Below, piece by piece: positions 14,793-20,949 of a DNA stretch of 20,949 nt. The position numbers and the translations under genes were made by a program. Source of the stretch: an uncultured Oscillospiraceae bacterium (lineage in GTDB: Bacteria > Bacillota > Clostridia > Oscillospirales > Ruminococcaceae). The DNA lies in the NCBI GenBank assembly GCA_900552945.1, contig USBI01000031.1, positions 1 to 20,949 on the forward strand. Reading direction: 5' to 3'. The notes under the pieces were generated by a model that searched no databases, was not told the DNA's origin, and was given only the letters and a program-made list of their open reading frames with translations. The stretch's first letter is position 1; each line of letters opens with the position of its first letter.

Positions 14793-14830
14793 AACAGCCG
14801 GGGTATGAATGATTTCATACCCCGGCTGTT
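14793..14830 (+). terminator. Terminator between convergent genes
   Basis: A 17-bp perfect stem (14793-14809 with 14814-14830) with a 4-nt loop is followed by a T-rich run on the plus strand. Less perfect T-runs on the other strand let it also serve the convergent nucleotidyltransferase gene. Confidence 0.9.
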
Positions 14831-14882
14831 ATTTTATATCTTTTTCGTCTTGTATATGGTGTTTTATATGGTGCACACTGGC

Positions 14883-15674
14883 TTAAAACACGCCGTTTTG
14901 GGTGATCCAGTCGCAGGCGAAGCCGATGAATGCCCGGGTGCGTTCAAACTGCCGGGCGGGATCGTCCGCAGGATCGCCCGGGCGGGTCCATTCCTCCGCC
15001 TGAGCAATCAGCGCGCGGTGTTCCGGAAACCGGTTTTTCGCCCACTGCGCCGCTTTCCGTTTGGAGATCTGCTCCCCGGTCAGGCAGGTGTAGCAGGCGC
15101 GGCAGAGGGTGAGTATGGCATATCCCTGGTAAGAGATGGAATCCGCCGCCTGCCCGGCGTGCTCTTTCCAGTAAAAGGCGTGCGCCCGCGCCGCCTCTAC
15201 AAATTCCCGCTTTGCAATGGGCGGGATGAAGGTTTCAGGCGCCGGACCGTACAGGGTGATACCGTAATCCTGTACGAAATACCAGTTGGTCAGCCAGTCG
15301 ATGTTGCAGGGTATGAGATGAAGCGGTTCCCCGGGGCTGATGTTTGCCATCACCGTTTCCTGTTCCCGGAAACAGCGCAGGCTTTCCGGGGAGACGTACT
15401 GCACCTCGATGCGGTCGTCCCACGCGGGATATGCGTGGGCAAAGGTGTTGTGCATGGCTTTGAGGGCGGCAAGCCGCGCTTCGTCGACCGGGTGCGCTGT
15501 CACCGCGCAGAGGTCGATGTCACTGCGGTCGGGCTCAAAATCCCCCCAGACCAGCGAACCGTAAAGGTAAAGCCCGCGCAGTTCGCTGTTAAGTGTGTTT
15601 AAAAGCAGCTGTTTGAAATCATCCAGCAGCTGTCTGATTTCGGGATGGGTGTTCAAAGTGGTATGGTCCGGCAT
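14883..15674 (-). CDS. AadA-like nucleotidyltransferase (DUF4111 C-terminal domain)
   Basis: The 263-residue protein has the length and layout of ANT(3'')-type aminoglycoside adenylyltransferases. An N-terminal polymerase-beta-type nucleotidyltransferase domain contains YLYGSLVWGDFEPDRSDIDL (about 36-55), in which the GS and the two Asp of DxD bind the nucleotide-metal complex. An all-helical C-terminal domain contains SISYQGYAILTLCRACYTCLTG, typical of the AadA C-terminal region. Such proteins can transfer AMP to streptomycin or spectinomycin, but chromosomal homologues often have unknown substrates, so no resistance should be assumed. The ATG follows AAAGGAGGAA. No mobile-element sequence is next to it. 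Confidence 0.85.
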   Translation of the reverse strand: MPDHTTLNTHPEIRQLLDDFKQLLLNTLNSELRGLYLYGSLVWGDFEPDRSDIDLCAVTAHPVDEARLAALKAMHNTFAHAYPAWDDRIEVQYVSPESLRCFREQETVMANISPGEPLHLIPCNIDWLTNWYFVQDYGITLYGPAPETFIPPIAKREFVEAARAHAFYWKEHAGQAADSISYQGYAILTLCRACYTCLTGEQISKRKAAQWAKNRFPEHRALIAQAEEWTRPGDPADDPARQFERTRAFIGFACDWITQNGVF

Positions 15675-15941
15675 GGAAGTTCCTCCTTTGCGGCGGGTGA
15701 GCAGATGAAAATGCCCCGCTAAACGGTTTGCGAAATCCGGAACGTTCGGCGGCGCGCGCCGGTTTATGGTTGTTGTTGCGCGGACCAGAGCGGGAATTTG
15801 ACAGGCGGCCGGTCAAAAGAGCTTCGCGTTTTGTTTTAAACCGGCGGCCTTTTCCGGCAGAAGCGGAAAAAGGCAGTCCGCTAAGCGGTCCGCGCCGCCC
15901 CCGATAATTACCGCTGTGCGACAGTTGGTACGCCGGGCGGT
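15675..15941. repeat. Gap holding an imperfect inverted repeat
   Basis: No convincing gene is seen between the nucleotidyltransferase start and the hemW end; a 108-codon minus-strand frame crossing it is compositionally unlike its neighbours. An 11-bp inverted repeat with one mismatch lies at 15803-15813 and 15840-15850, with an inner CAAAA/TTTTG pair. It is followed by TTTT on the plus strand only. It does not look like a terminator for leftward hemW transcription. Confidence 0.4.
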
Positions 15942-17039
15942 TCATCCCCGGTCGAGCGGCAGGGTGAGTTCGGCGATGATGGCGTTGGAGACCAAGAAGC
16001 CTTTGGGCGTTAAAGCGATCCGCCCGCCCTGCTGTGTGAGCAGCCCCGCTTTTTGAAGAGGCGCCGCTCGGCGGAAAACCGCTTCTGCCTGTTCAGGCGC
16101 GATGGCGGATACATCCGCGCCTTCCCGCAGCCGGAGCCGGAGCATCAGTTCCTCGGCGGCCGGAGAATCACCCGGGTCGGTGACAAACCGGTCCTGTCCC
16201 CCGGTGCGGATATATCCGTCTAAATCCCGCGGATGGGCAGTACGCACCCCTTTATAAAATGAGTGCGCCGCCGGGCCGAAGCCCAAATATTCTTCCCGCC
16301 GCCAGTATTTGAGATTGTGGCGGCTTTCAAAGCCGGGTTTGGCAAAGTTGGAGATTTCATACTGATGAAGTCCTAGCGATTCCAACTGTTCCACCGCGGA
16401 AAGGTAGAGGTCGCAGACGGCGTCCTCATCCGGGCAGTCAGGCTTTGAGCACGCGAACGCGGTCCCCTCTTCGATTTTGAGCAGATAGGCGGACAGGTGC
16501 TGTAATTCCAATGTTTCGATGAACCGGATGCTGGTTTGCAGGCTCTCCATGTTCTGGTGCGGGATGCCCAGCATCAGGTCAGCAGAAAGGTTTGAAAACC
16601 CCGCCTGCCGGGCCGATTCCACCGCCCGTTCCATCTGTTCGGGGCCCTGGAGCCGCCCGAGTGCCCGCAGTTCCTCCGGAACGGCAGACTGCATCCCGAA
16701 CGAGATGCGGTTGAAGCCCGCCTCATAAAGCTTTCGGTAGAGGGAAAGAGGAAGAGTAAACGGGTTTGCTTCCAGCGTGATTTCGCAGCTGCTGGAAAAT
16801 GAAAACTTGCGTTCCAGCGCGGCCAATACGGCGGCGAGCCGCTTTTCCCCAAACAACACCGGTGTGCCCCCGCCGAAATAGACCGTGTCGGCGGTGAGTC
16901 CGTCCGGCGCCGTGCTGATTTCGGACAACAGCGCGGCGAGGTAAGCGTCCATCCGCGCGGGCCGCGCAGGAAGCGAGTAAAAATCGCAGTAAGGGCATTT
17001 GACCGCGCAGAACGGTATGTGAATGTATATTCCGGGCAT
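15942..17039 (-). CDS. hemW: HemW-like radical SAM protein (heme chaperone family)
   Basis: The 365-residue radical SAM protein begins YIHIPFC with the cluster motif C11-x3-C15-x2-C18 (FCAVKCPYCDF), then GGGTP and the SAM-binding region ISFGMQS. The C-terminal HemW domain includes EISNFAKPGFESRHN and YWRREEYLGFGPAAHSF, strongly typical of HemW rather than oxygen-independent coproporphyrinogen oxidase HemN, which has an N-terminal extension. HemW binds heme and is thought to insert it into target proteins. The gene follows nagZ by 12 nt, with its GGAGGGG site overlapping the nagZ end. lepA followed by hemW is a widespread Firmicute order; here nagZ is inserted and the usual hrcA-grpE-dnaK genes do not follow. 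Confidence 0.92.
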   Translation of the reverse strand: MPGIYIHIPFCAVKCPYCDFYSLPARPARMDAYLAALLSEISTAPDGLTADTVYFGGGTPVLFGEKRLAAVLAALERKFSFSSSCEITLEANPFTLPLSLYRKLYEAGFNRISFGMQSAVPEELRALGRLQGPEQMERAVESARQAGFSNLSADLMLGIPHQNMESLQTSIRFIETLELQHLSAYLLKIEEGTAFACSKPDCPDEDAVCDLYLSAVEQLESLGLHQYEISNFAKPGFESRHNLKYWRREEYLGFGPAAHSFYKGVRTAHPRDLDGYIRTGGQDRFVTDPGDSPAAEELMLRLRLREGADVSAIAPEQAEAVFRRAAPLQKAGLLTQQGGRIALTPKGFLVSNAIIAELTLPLDRG

Positions 17040-17051
17040 ATGCCCCTCCTT

Positions 17052-18335
17052 TCAGCGGTTTTCCGCCTGCTTTCTTATATCCTGTACAACTGCCTGATGT
17101 TCTTCACACCCGAGGACGGAAGGGTCGGTCAGTGCGGGCGGTTTAAACAGGCCGTATTTTTCTTTTGTTTCGAGGATGCGCTCTACCGAGGCGTCCAGCC
17201 GCTCTTCGCTGATTTCACCGTTTCGCACTGCTTCCAGCACTGCGTTGAATCCGGCTTGCGGGTCGGCGGGCATGAGAAGCATGTCAGCGCCGGCTTTGAG
17301 TGCCTGCACACACGCCTGTTCTGTGCCGTAGTTCTGAACGATGGCGCCCATATCCAGCGCGTCGGTGATGATGACCCCGTCGTACCCCAGCGTTTCCCGC
17401 AGCAGTCCCGTGAGCACCGGTTCGGATAAACTGGCCGGCGTGTTATTGCCGCTCACAGCGGGAAGGCTGATGTGCGCCGCCATGATAAACGGCACCCCAG
17501 CTTCGATTTGAGCCCGGAAGGGTATCAGTTCGGTTTCTTCCAGCTGTTCGAGGGATTTTTGGCTGACGGCATAGCCGTCGTGGGAGTCTTCCGCCGTGTC
17601 CCCATGGCCGGGGAAATGCTTGGCCACTGGAATGATTCCGTTTTCCTTCAGTCCTTTGCCCAGCTGCACCGAGCAGTCCGCCACGACCTGTGGGCCGCCG
17701 GAAAAGGCGCGCCGTCCGATGACCGTGTTCTGCGGGTTGGAGAACACATCGCATACGGGGGCGAAATCCATGTTGAACCCGAATACCGAAAGCTCTTTTC
17801 CTATTACCTGCCCCACCGCAAGAGCGTAGCTGCTGTTGCCGGTCATGCCAACCTCATACATATCCGGCAGGTCGGTGGCGGGGATGGCTTCGGTATGGCG
17901 GATCCGTTGGACGGCTCCGCCCTCCTGATCCACCGAAACAAACAGCGGGATTTCAGCTGTCTGCTGTGCGGAGGCGATCCAGTTCCGAACGCCTTCCACG
18001 GTGGAGATGTTTTCCCCGAACAGCACAACGCCGCCCGGCCGGATGGTGCGCAGAGTGCTCAGAGAGGGTTCGTCCAGCTGTTGTATGTCGTTTCCCGAAG
18101 CGTCTTTGCGAAAGCAGAGGAAGAATAACTGCCCTACCTTTTCTTCCAAGGTCATTTTTGAAACAAGCTCTTGTGCGCGGGTGGGCGTTTGGGCTTCTTC
18201 CTCCGAGGAGCTTTCCTTTCCGGACGAAGCAGAGGGCTGCCCGGCTGACTGGGCTCCGCCGGACACAGGCGTACATCCGCAGAGAAAACAAAGCAAAAGA
18301 ACAGTAACCCATGCGGCTGCTTTGTGAAGTTTCAT
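17052..18335 (-). CDS. nagZ: GH3 beta-N-acetylhexosaminidase lipoprotein (NagZ-like)
   Basis: The 427-residue protein begins with a lipoprotein signal (MKLHKAAAWVTVLLLCFLCG before Cys21). A Ser/Glu-rich linker (about 22-52) connects to the GH3 barrel. KHFPGHGDT (239-247) and DSH (250-252) give the Asp-His acid/base dyad characteristic of NagZ-type GH3 enzymes. VIITDALDMG places the nucleophile at Asp325. It should cleave N-acetylglucosamine from muropeptides on the outer face of the membrane, as the Bacillus NagZ does in wall recycling. Start ATG follows GGAGGAG. The gene lies 80 nt after lepA with a weak hairpin between them and is coupled to hemW. No second C-terminal GH3 domain is present, as is usual for short NagZ proteins. 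Confidence 0.92.
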   Translation of the reverse strand: MKLHKAAAWVTVLLLCFLCGCTPVSGGAQSAGQPSASSGKESSSEEEAQTPTRAQELVSKMTLEEKVGQLFFLCFRKDASGNDIQQLDEPSLSTLRTIRPGGVVLFGENISTVEGVRNWIASAQQTAEIPLFVSVDQEGGAVQRIRHTEAIPATDLPDMYEVGMTGNSSYALAVGQVIGKELSVFGFNMDFAPVCDVFSNPQNTVIGRRAFSGGPQVVADCSVQLGKGLKENGIIPVAKHFPGHGDTAEDSHDGYAVSQKSLEQLEETELIPFRAQIEAGVPFIMAAHISLPAVSGNNTPASLSEPVLTGLLRETLGYDGVIITDALDMGAIVQNYGTEQACVQALKAGADMLLMPADPQAGFNAVLEAVRNGEISEERLDASVERILETKEKYGLFKPPALTDPSVLGCEEHQAVVQDIRKQAENR

Positions 18336-18376
18336 GCGTCTCCTCCCTTCCCCGGTTCGTCAGGCTGCAAAACAGA

Positions 18377-18400
18377 CCCGTGAACAGTAGGTTTCACGGG
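18377..18400 (-). terminator. Weak terminator or attenuator between lepA and nagZ
   Basis: An 8-bp stem (CCCGTGAA with TTCACGGG) with an 8-nt loop is followed on the minus strand by TCTGTTTTG. The short T-run suggests partial termination, so some read-through into nagZ-hemW is likely. Confidence 0.55.
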
Positions 18401-18415
18401 CCTTTGTGTTGTTGA

Positions 18416-20224
18416 TTATTCGTCCAGCTTCAAAACGGCCATGAACGCCTCCTGCGGCACCTCTACGCTGCCGAGCTGGCGCATCCGTTTTTTGCCTTCC
18501 TTCTGTTTTTCCAGCAGCTTTTTCTTTCGGGTGATATCGCCGCCGTAGCATTTCGCAAGAACATCCTTGCGCATGGCCTTGACCGTTTCACGGGCGATGA
18601 TCTTTCCGCCGATGGCCGCCTGGATCGGCACCTCAAACAGCTGCCGCGGAATGTGCTCCTTGAGCTTTTCCGCGATCTTGCGGGCGCGTTCGTACGCCTT
18701 GTCTACATGGACGATGAAGGAAAGCGCGTCCACCACCTCGCCGTTTAACAGGATATCCAGTTTGACCAGCTTGGAGGGCTTGAAGCCCATCATCTCATAG
18801 TCAAACGAAGCGTACCCGCGGGTGCGGGATTTGAGCGCGTCAAAAAAGTCATATACCACTTCGTTGAGAGGAAGCTCATAGTGGAGCTCCACCCGCTTGG
18901 TGTCAATGTATTTCATGTCTTTGAACACGCCGCGGCGGTTCTGGCAGAGCTCCATGATGTTGCCCACAAACTCTTCCGGTGAGAGAATGGCCGCCTTTAT
19001 CATGGGCTCCTCCGCCAGCTGGATTGTCCCGGCGTCCGGGAAATTGGTGGGGTTATCGATGATGGAAACGGTCCCGTCGGAAACGGTGACCCGATAAGCA
19101 ACCGAAGGAGCGGTGGTGACCAAGTCAAGATTGTACTCCCGTTCCAGCCGCTCCTGAATGATTTCCATATGCAGAAGCCCCAAAAAGCCACAGCGGAAGC
19201 CAAAGCCCAGCGCCACGGAAGTCTCCGGTTCAAAGGTGAGAGAGGCGTCGTTCAAACGCAGCTTTTCCAGCGCGTCACGCAGGTCGCCGTATTTGGCGCC
19301 GTCCGCCGGGTAGATACCGCAGAAAACCATGGGGTTGACCTGCCGGTAACCGGGAAGCGGTTCGTCCGCAGGACGGTCGGCAAGCGTGACCGTGTCGCCC
19401 ACCTTGGTGTCACCGATGTTCTTGATGGAAGCGGCAATGTAGCCGACTTCACCTGCCGAAAGCTGTGCGGCGGGATGGATGGAGGTCGCTTCCAGATAGC
19501 CGACCTCGACCACGTTAAACTCGGCGCCGGTCGCCATCATACGGATGGTATCGCCCGGCTTGACGGTTCCTTCCTTGACACGGATATAAACAATAACGCC
19601 TTTGTATGCGTCATAGTAGGAGTCAAAAATCAGCGCCTGCAGCGGGGCGTTTTCGTCCCCTTTCGGTGCGGGGATGTCGGTGACGATCCGCTCCAGCACC
19701 TCTTCAATGTTGATGCCGGTCTTGGCGGAGACCCGCGGCGCGTCCAGGGCCGGAATGCCGATGACCTCTTCAATTTCCCGGCAGACCTCGTCCGGATTGG
19801 CGGAAGGCAGGTCGATCTTGTTGATAACCGGAACAACTTCCAAATCGTGCTCGATGGCAAGATAGGTGTTCGCGAGGGTCTGTGCCTCAATACCCTGCGA
19901 AGCGTCTACCACAAGCAGCGCCCCTTCGCAGGCGGCAAGCGAGCGGGAGACTTCGTAGTTGAAGTCGACATGCCCCGGCGTGTCGATCAGGTTGAATTCG
20001 TAGGTCTCGCCGTTGTTTGCTTTATAGCTGACCTTGACGGCCCGCGCTTTAATGGTAATGCCGCGTTCCCGTTCAATGTCCATATTGTCGAGCAGCTGCT
20101 GTTCCATATCCCGCGCGGCGACCGCGCTGGTACGCTCCAGAATCCGGTCCGCGAGGGTGGATTTTCCGTGGTCGATATGCGCAATAATGCAGAAGTTGCG
20201 AATGTGTTCGCGATCAAATGACAA
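18416..20224 (-). CDS. lepA: Elongation factor 4 (LepA), translational GTPase
   Basis: The 602-residue protein has the full LepA layout. G1 is AHIDHGKST (15-23), the switch 2 region is DTPGHVDF, and the G4 motif is NKIDLPSA. The domain IV and C-terminal regions include [19 protein letters not shown] sequence ([15 protein letters not shown]) and the LepA-specific tail [21 protein letters not shown]. LepA is a ribosome-bound GTPase that acts during elongation and ribosome assembly under stress. The start is TTG at 20224 with GAGGTGA upstream, which fits the conserved N-terminus; no ATG lies nearby in frame. It heads the lepA-nagZ-hemW cluster and has its own promoter. Confidence 0.97.
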   Translation of the reverse strand: MSFDREHIRNFCIIAHIDHGKSTLADRILERTSAVAARDMEQQLLDNMDIERERGITIKARAVKVSYKANNGETYEFNLIDTPGHVDFNYEVSRSLAACEGALLVVDASQGIEAQTLANTYLAIEHDLEVVPVINKIDLPSANPDEVCREIEEVIGIPALDAPRVSAKTGINIEEVLERIVTDIPAPKGDENAPLQALIFDSYYDAYKGVIVYIRVKEGTVKPGDTIRMMATGAEFNVVEVGYLEATSIHPAAQLSAGEVGYIAASIKNIGDTKVGDTVTLADRPADEPLPGYRQVNPMVFCGIYPADGAKYGDLRDALEKLRLNDASLTFEPETSVALGFGFRCGFLGLLHMEIIQERLEREYNLDLVTTAPSVAYRVTVSDGTVSIIDNPTNFPDAGTIQLAEEPMIKAAILSPEEFVGNIMELCQNRRGVFKDMKYIDTKRVELHYELPLNEVVYDFFDALKSRTRGYASFDYEMMGFKPSKLVKLDILLNGEVVDALSFIVHVDKAYERARKIAEKLKEHIPRQLFEVPIQAAIGGKIIARETVKAMRKDVLAKCYGGDITRKKKLLEKQKEGKKRMRQLGSVEVPQEAFMAVLKLDE

Positions 20225-20269
20225 GAGATCACCTCAACAAAAAATAAAACATCTGGTTCATTACGCTCT

Positions 20270-20299
20270 ATTATAGCATAAACAAAAAGTTCCGTGCAA
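20270..20299 (-). promoter_or_regulatory. Promoter of lepA
   Basis: On the minus strand TTGCAC (20299-20294) is followed after 18 bp by TGC and a perfect TATAAT (20275-20270), an extended -10. It stands about 46 nt before the TTG start codon. Confidence 0.7.
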
Positions 20300-20393
20300 T
20301 AATAAAACAGGCGATGGATGCCCGAAAAAAGGGGGGTTTCAGGATGATTTGAAAAAAAGATGCAGAAAAAACAGTCTTTTTTTAAAAAAAGTG

Positions 20394-20422
20394 TTGACAA
20401 CTCCTTCCGGTTTATGTATAAT
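20394..20422 (+). promoter_or_regulatory. Consensus promoter of tRNA-Lys
   Basis: A perfect TTGACA (20394-20399), 17-bp spacer and perfect TATAAT (20417-20422) stand 26 nt before the tRNA. It is divergent from the lepA promoter. Confidence 0.93.
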
Positions 20423-20448
20423 AAATGAGCAACTTAACGCGAACACAT

Positions 20449-20524
20449 GAACCACTAGCTCAGTTGGCAGAGCATTTGACTTTTAATCAAAGGGTCCGGG
20501 GTTCGAATCCCCGGTGGTTCACCA
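20449..20524 (+). tRNA. tRNA-Lys (anticodon TTT)
   Basis: The 76-nt gene includes an encoded CCA. Acceptor GAACCAC pairs with GTGGTTC, D-arm GCTC/GAGC, anticodon arm TTTGA CTTTTAA TCAAA with anticodon UUU, and T-arm CGGGG/CCCCG with TTCGAAT are all canonical. Its 3' half is a likely integration site for the element that seems to begin downstream. Confidence 0.97.
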
Positions 20525-20530
20525 GCAAAC

Positions 20531-20574
20531 AAATCCCGTAACTGTGGGAAAATCCCATGGATACGGGATTTTTT
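20531..20574 (+). terminator. Terminator of tRNA-Lys
   Basis: AAATCCCGTA (20531-20540) pairs with TACGGGATTT (20562-20571), with a nested TGGGA/TCCCA hairpin, followed by T-run. It stands 7 nt after the CCA end. Confidence 0.88.
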
Positions 20575-20605
20575 GCGTCTTCCATGTTATAAAATATTTT
20601 TGATT

Positions 20606-20628
20606 ATGCTAATATTTTAGCATTTTTC
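20606..20628 (+). repeat. AT-rich stem-loop
   Basis: ATGCTAA and TTAGCAT form a 7-bp perfect stem around TATT (20606-20623), followed by five T. It may be a weak terminator or a protein-binding site of the adjoining element. It lies in the low-GC gap between tRNA-Lys and the lysin-like gene. Confidence 0.35.
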
Positions 20629-20643
20629 ACATAGATTTTGATT

Positions 20644-20666
20644 GAAATGCAACACGAAATGCAACA
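20644..20666. repeat. Two tandem copies of GAAATGCAACA
   Basis: The 11-mer occurs at 20644-20654 and 20656-20666, a period of 12. Short direct repeats beside a tRNA 3' end can be arm-type integrase sites of integrated elements. That role is inferred. Confidence 0.45.
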
Positions 20667-20673
20667 TAAAAAT

Positions 20674-20705
20674 AACCCCGACCGCTCGTTTGAGCAGCCG
20701 GGGTT
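20674..20705 (-). terminator. Bidirectional terminator after the lysin-like gene
   Basis: AACCCCG (20674-20680) pairs with CGGGGTT (20699-20705), with an inner CCGCTC/GAGCAG stem carrying mismatches and a GTTT loop. T-runs stand on both sides. It closes the minus-strand gene whose stop is at 20712. Confidence 0.82.
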
Positions 20706-20711
20706 TTTGTT

Positions 20712-20949
20712 CTATTCAATGACTACCTGCAATTTGCCGATCTCTTTCCCAAACAGTCCGGCGTAGCCGTCCTGCCCGTTTGTCTTCTCGTCGTCATACT
20801 GCCAGCTGTAATAATCTTTTCCGGTCGGCGCAACACGATACTTCGCTTTTTTAGCCGGTTTGATTTCGTTCGGTGTGTAGTAGTAAATTTCCATCGCGTC
20901 GATTGGTTTTCCGTTGCCGGCATAACCGTTCTTGCTGTCATTCACATCA
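20712..20949 (-). CDS. C-terminal end of a probable phage lysin/cell-wall-binding protein, partial
   Basis: The frame is open through the right edge, so only the last 79 or so residues are visible; the GTG at 20945 is probably internal. Two similar blocks appear: NGYAGNGKPIDAMEIYYYTP and, about 50 residues later, DGYAGLFGKEIGKLQVVI. The AGxxGxxI...I pattern resembles the C-terminal repeat modules of clostridial phage endolysins and cell-wall hydrolases (ChW-like), with aromatic YYSWQYDD between. No catalytic domain is in view, so the enzyme class is unknown. Position next to a tRNA and low-GC flanking DNA point to a mobile element. Confidence in the protein being real is higher than in its function. 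Confidence 0.6.
   Translation of the reverse strand, partial: DVNDSKNGYAGNGKPIDAMEIYYYTPNEIKPAKKAKYRVAPTGKDYYSWQYDDEKTNGQDGYAGLFGKEIGKLQVVIE

Noticed and set aside
14805..15602. 265-codon plus-strand frame
   Set aside because: Antisense shadow of the nucleotidyltransferase gene, and it starts inside a terminator.
15619..15945. 108-codon minus-strand frame in the hemW gap
   Set aside because: Arg/Ser/Pro-rich sequence with no ribosome binding site; it overlaps the start of the nucleotidyltransferase gene in another frame.
19169..20221. 350-codon plus-strand frame
   Set aside because: Antisense shadow of lepA, whose motifs are unmistakable.
1..20949. CRISPR array, insertion sequence or replication origin
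   Set aside because: No regularly spaced repeats, transposase frames with terminal inverted repeats, or DnaA-box clusters were seen.

Overview
The window looks like a chromosomal piece of a strictly fermentative, low-oxygen Firmicute, most likely a clostridial gut bacterium of the Oscillospiraceae/Ruminococcaceae type. The evidence is moderately GC-rich coding DNA with AT-rich promoters, strong AGGAGG-type ribosome binding sites, frequent TTG starts, sigma-A promoters with extended -10 elements, CCA-encoding tRNA genes and Firmicute-type gene families. This placement is inferred; there is no 16S gene in view. The first 14 bases match the Tn5/Nextera transposon end, so the left edge is a library artefact that cuts a real gene.

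Layout from left to right. (1) Positions 15-3290, minus strand: a four-gene catabolic operon made of a split altronate-dehydratase-like (UxaA) enzyme, large subunit first and small subunit third, a LarA-like nickel-racemase-family protein between them, and a truncated Gfo/Idh/MocA oxidoreductase. This is the most unusual system here: it suggests racemisation or epimerisation of a 2-hydroxy acid followed by dehydration. (2) Positions 3291-3600: a divergent control region with a perfect 23-bp palindrome. (3) Positions 3601-5540, plus strand: a six-helix membrane protein overlapping a winged-helix regulator, then small membrane proteins of unknown function. (4) Positions 5684-5980, minus strand: tRNA-Met and tRNA-Glu with a consensus promoter and a strong terminator. 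(5) Positions 6165-7740: a MATE efflux pump behind a promoter and a terminator-like leader hairpin. (6) Positions 7793-9328: an HdeD-like membrane domain fused to a probable papain-like domain, converging on an SDR reductase of the YmfI (EF-P modification) type. (7) Positions 10402-12446, minus strand: a NatAB-type ABC exporter pair, divergent from an orphan MacB/LolD-type ATPase (12629-13351). (8) Positions 13479-14657: an MGDG-synthase/UgtP-like lipid glycosyltransferase. (9) Positions 14883-15674, minus strand: an AadA-like nucleotidyltransferase. (10) Positions 15942-20224, minus strand: hemW, a nagZ-like GH3 lipoprotein and lepA. (11) Position 20449 to the end: tRNA-Lys followed by the C-terminal end of a probable phage lysin or cell-wall protein, which looks like one edge of an element inserted at the tRNA.

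Most of the window is core housekeeping and transport. The accessory parts are the sugar-acid operon, the small membrane-protein cluster, the membrane/papain fusion and the element edge at the right end.
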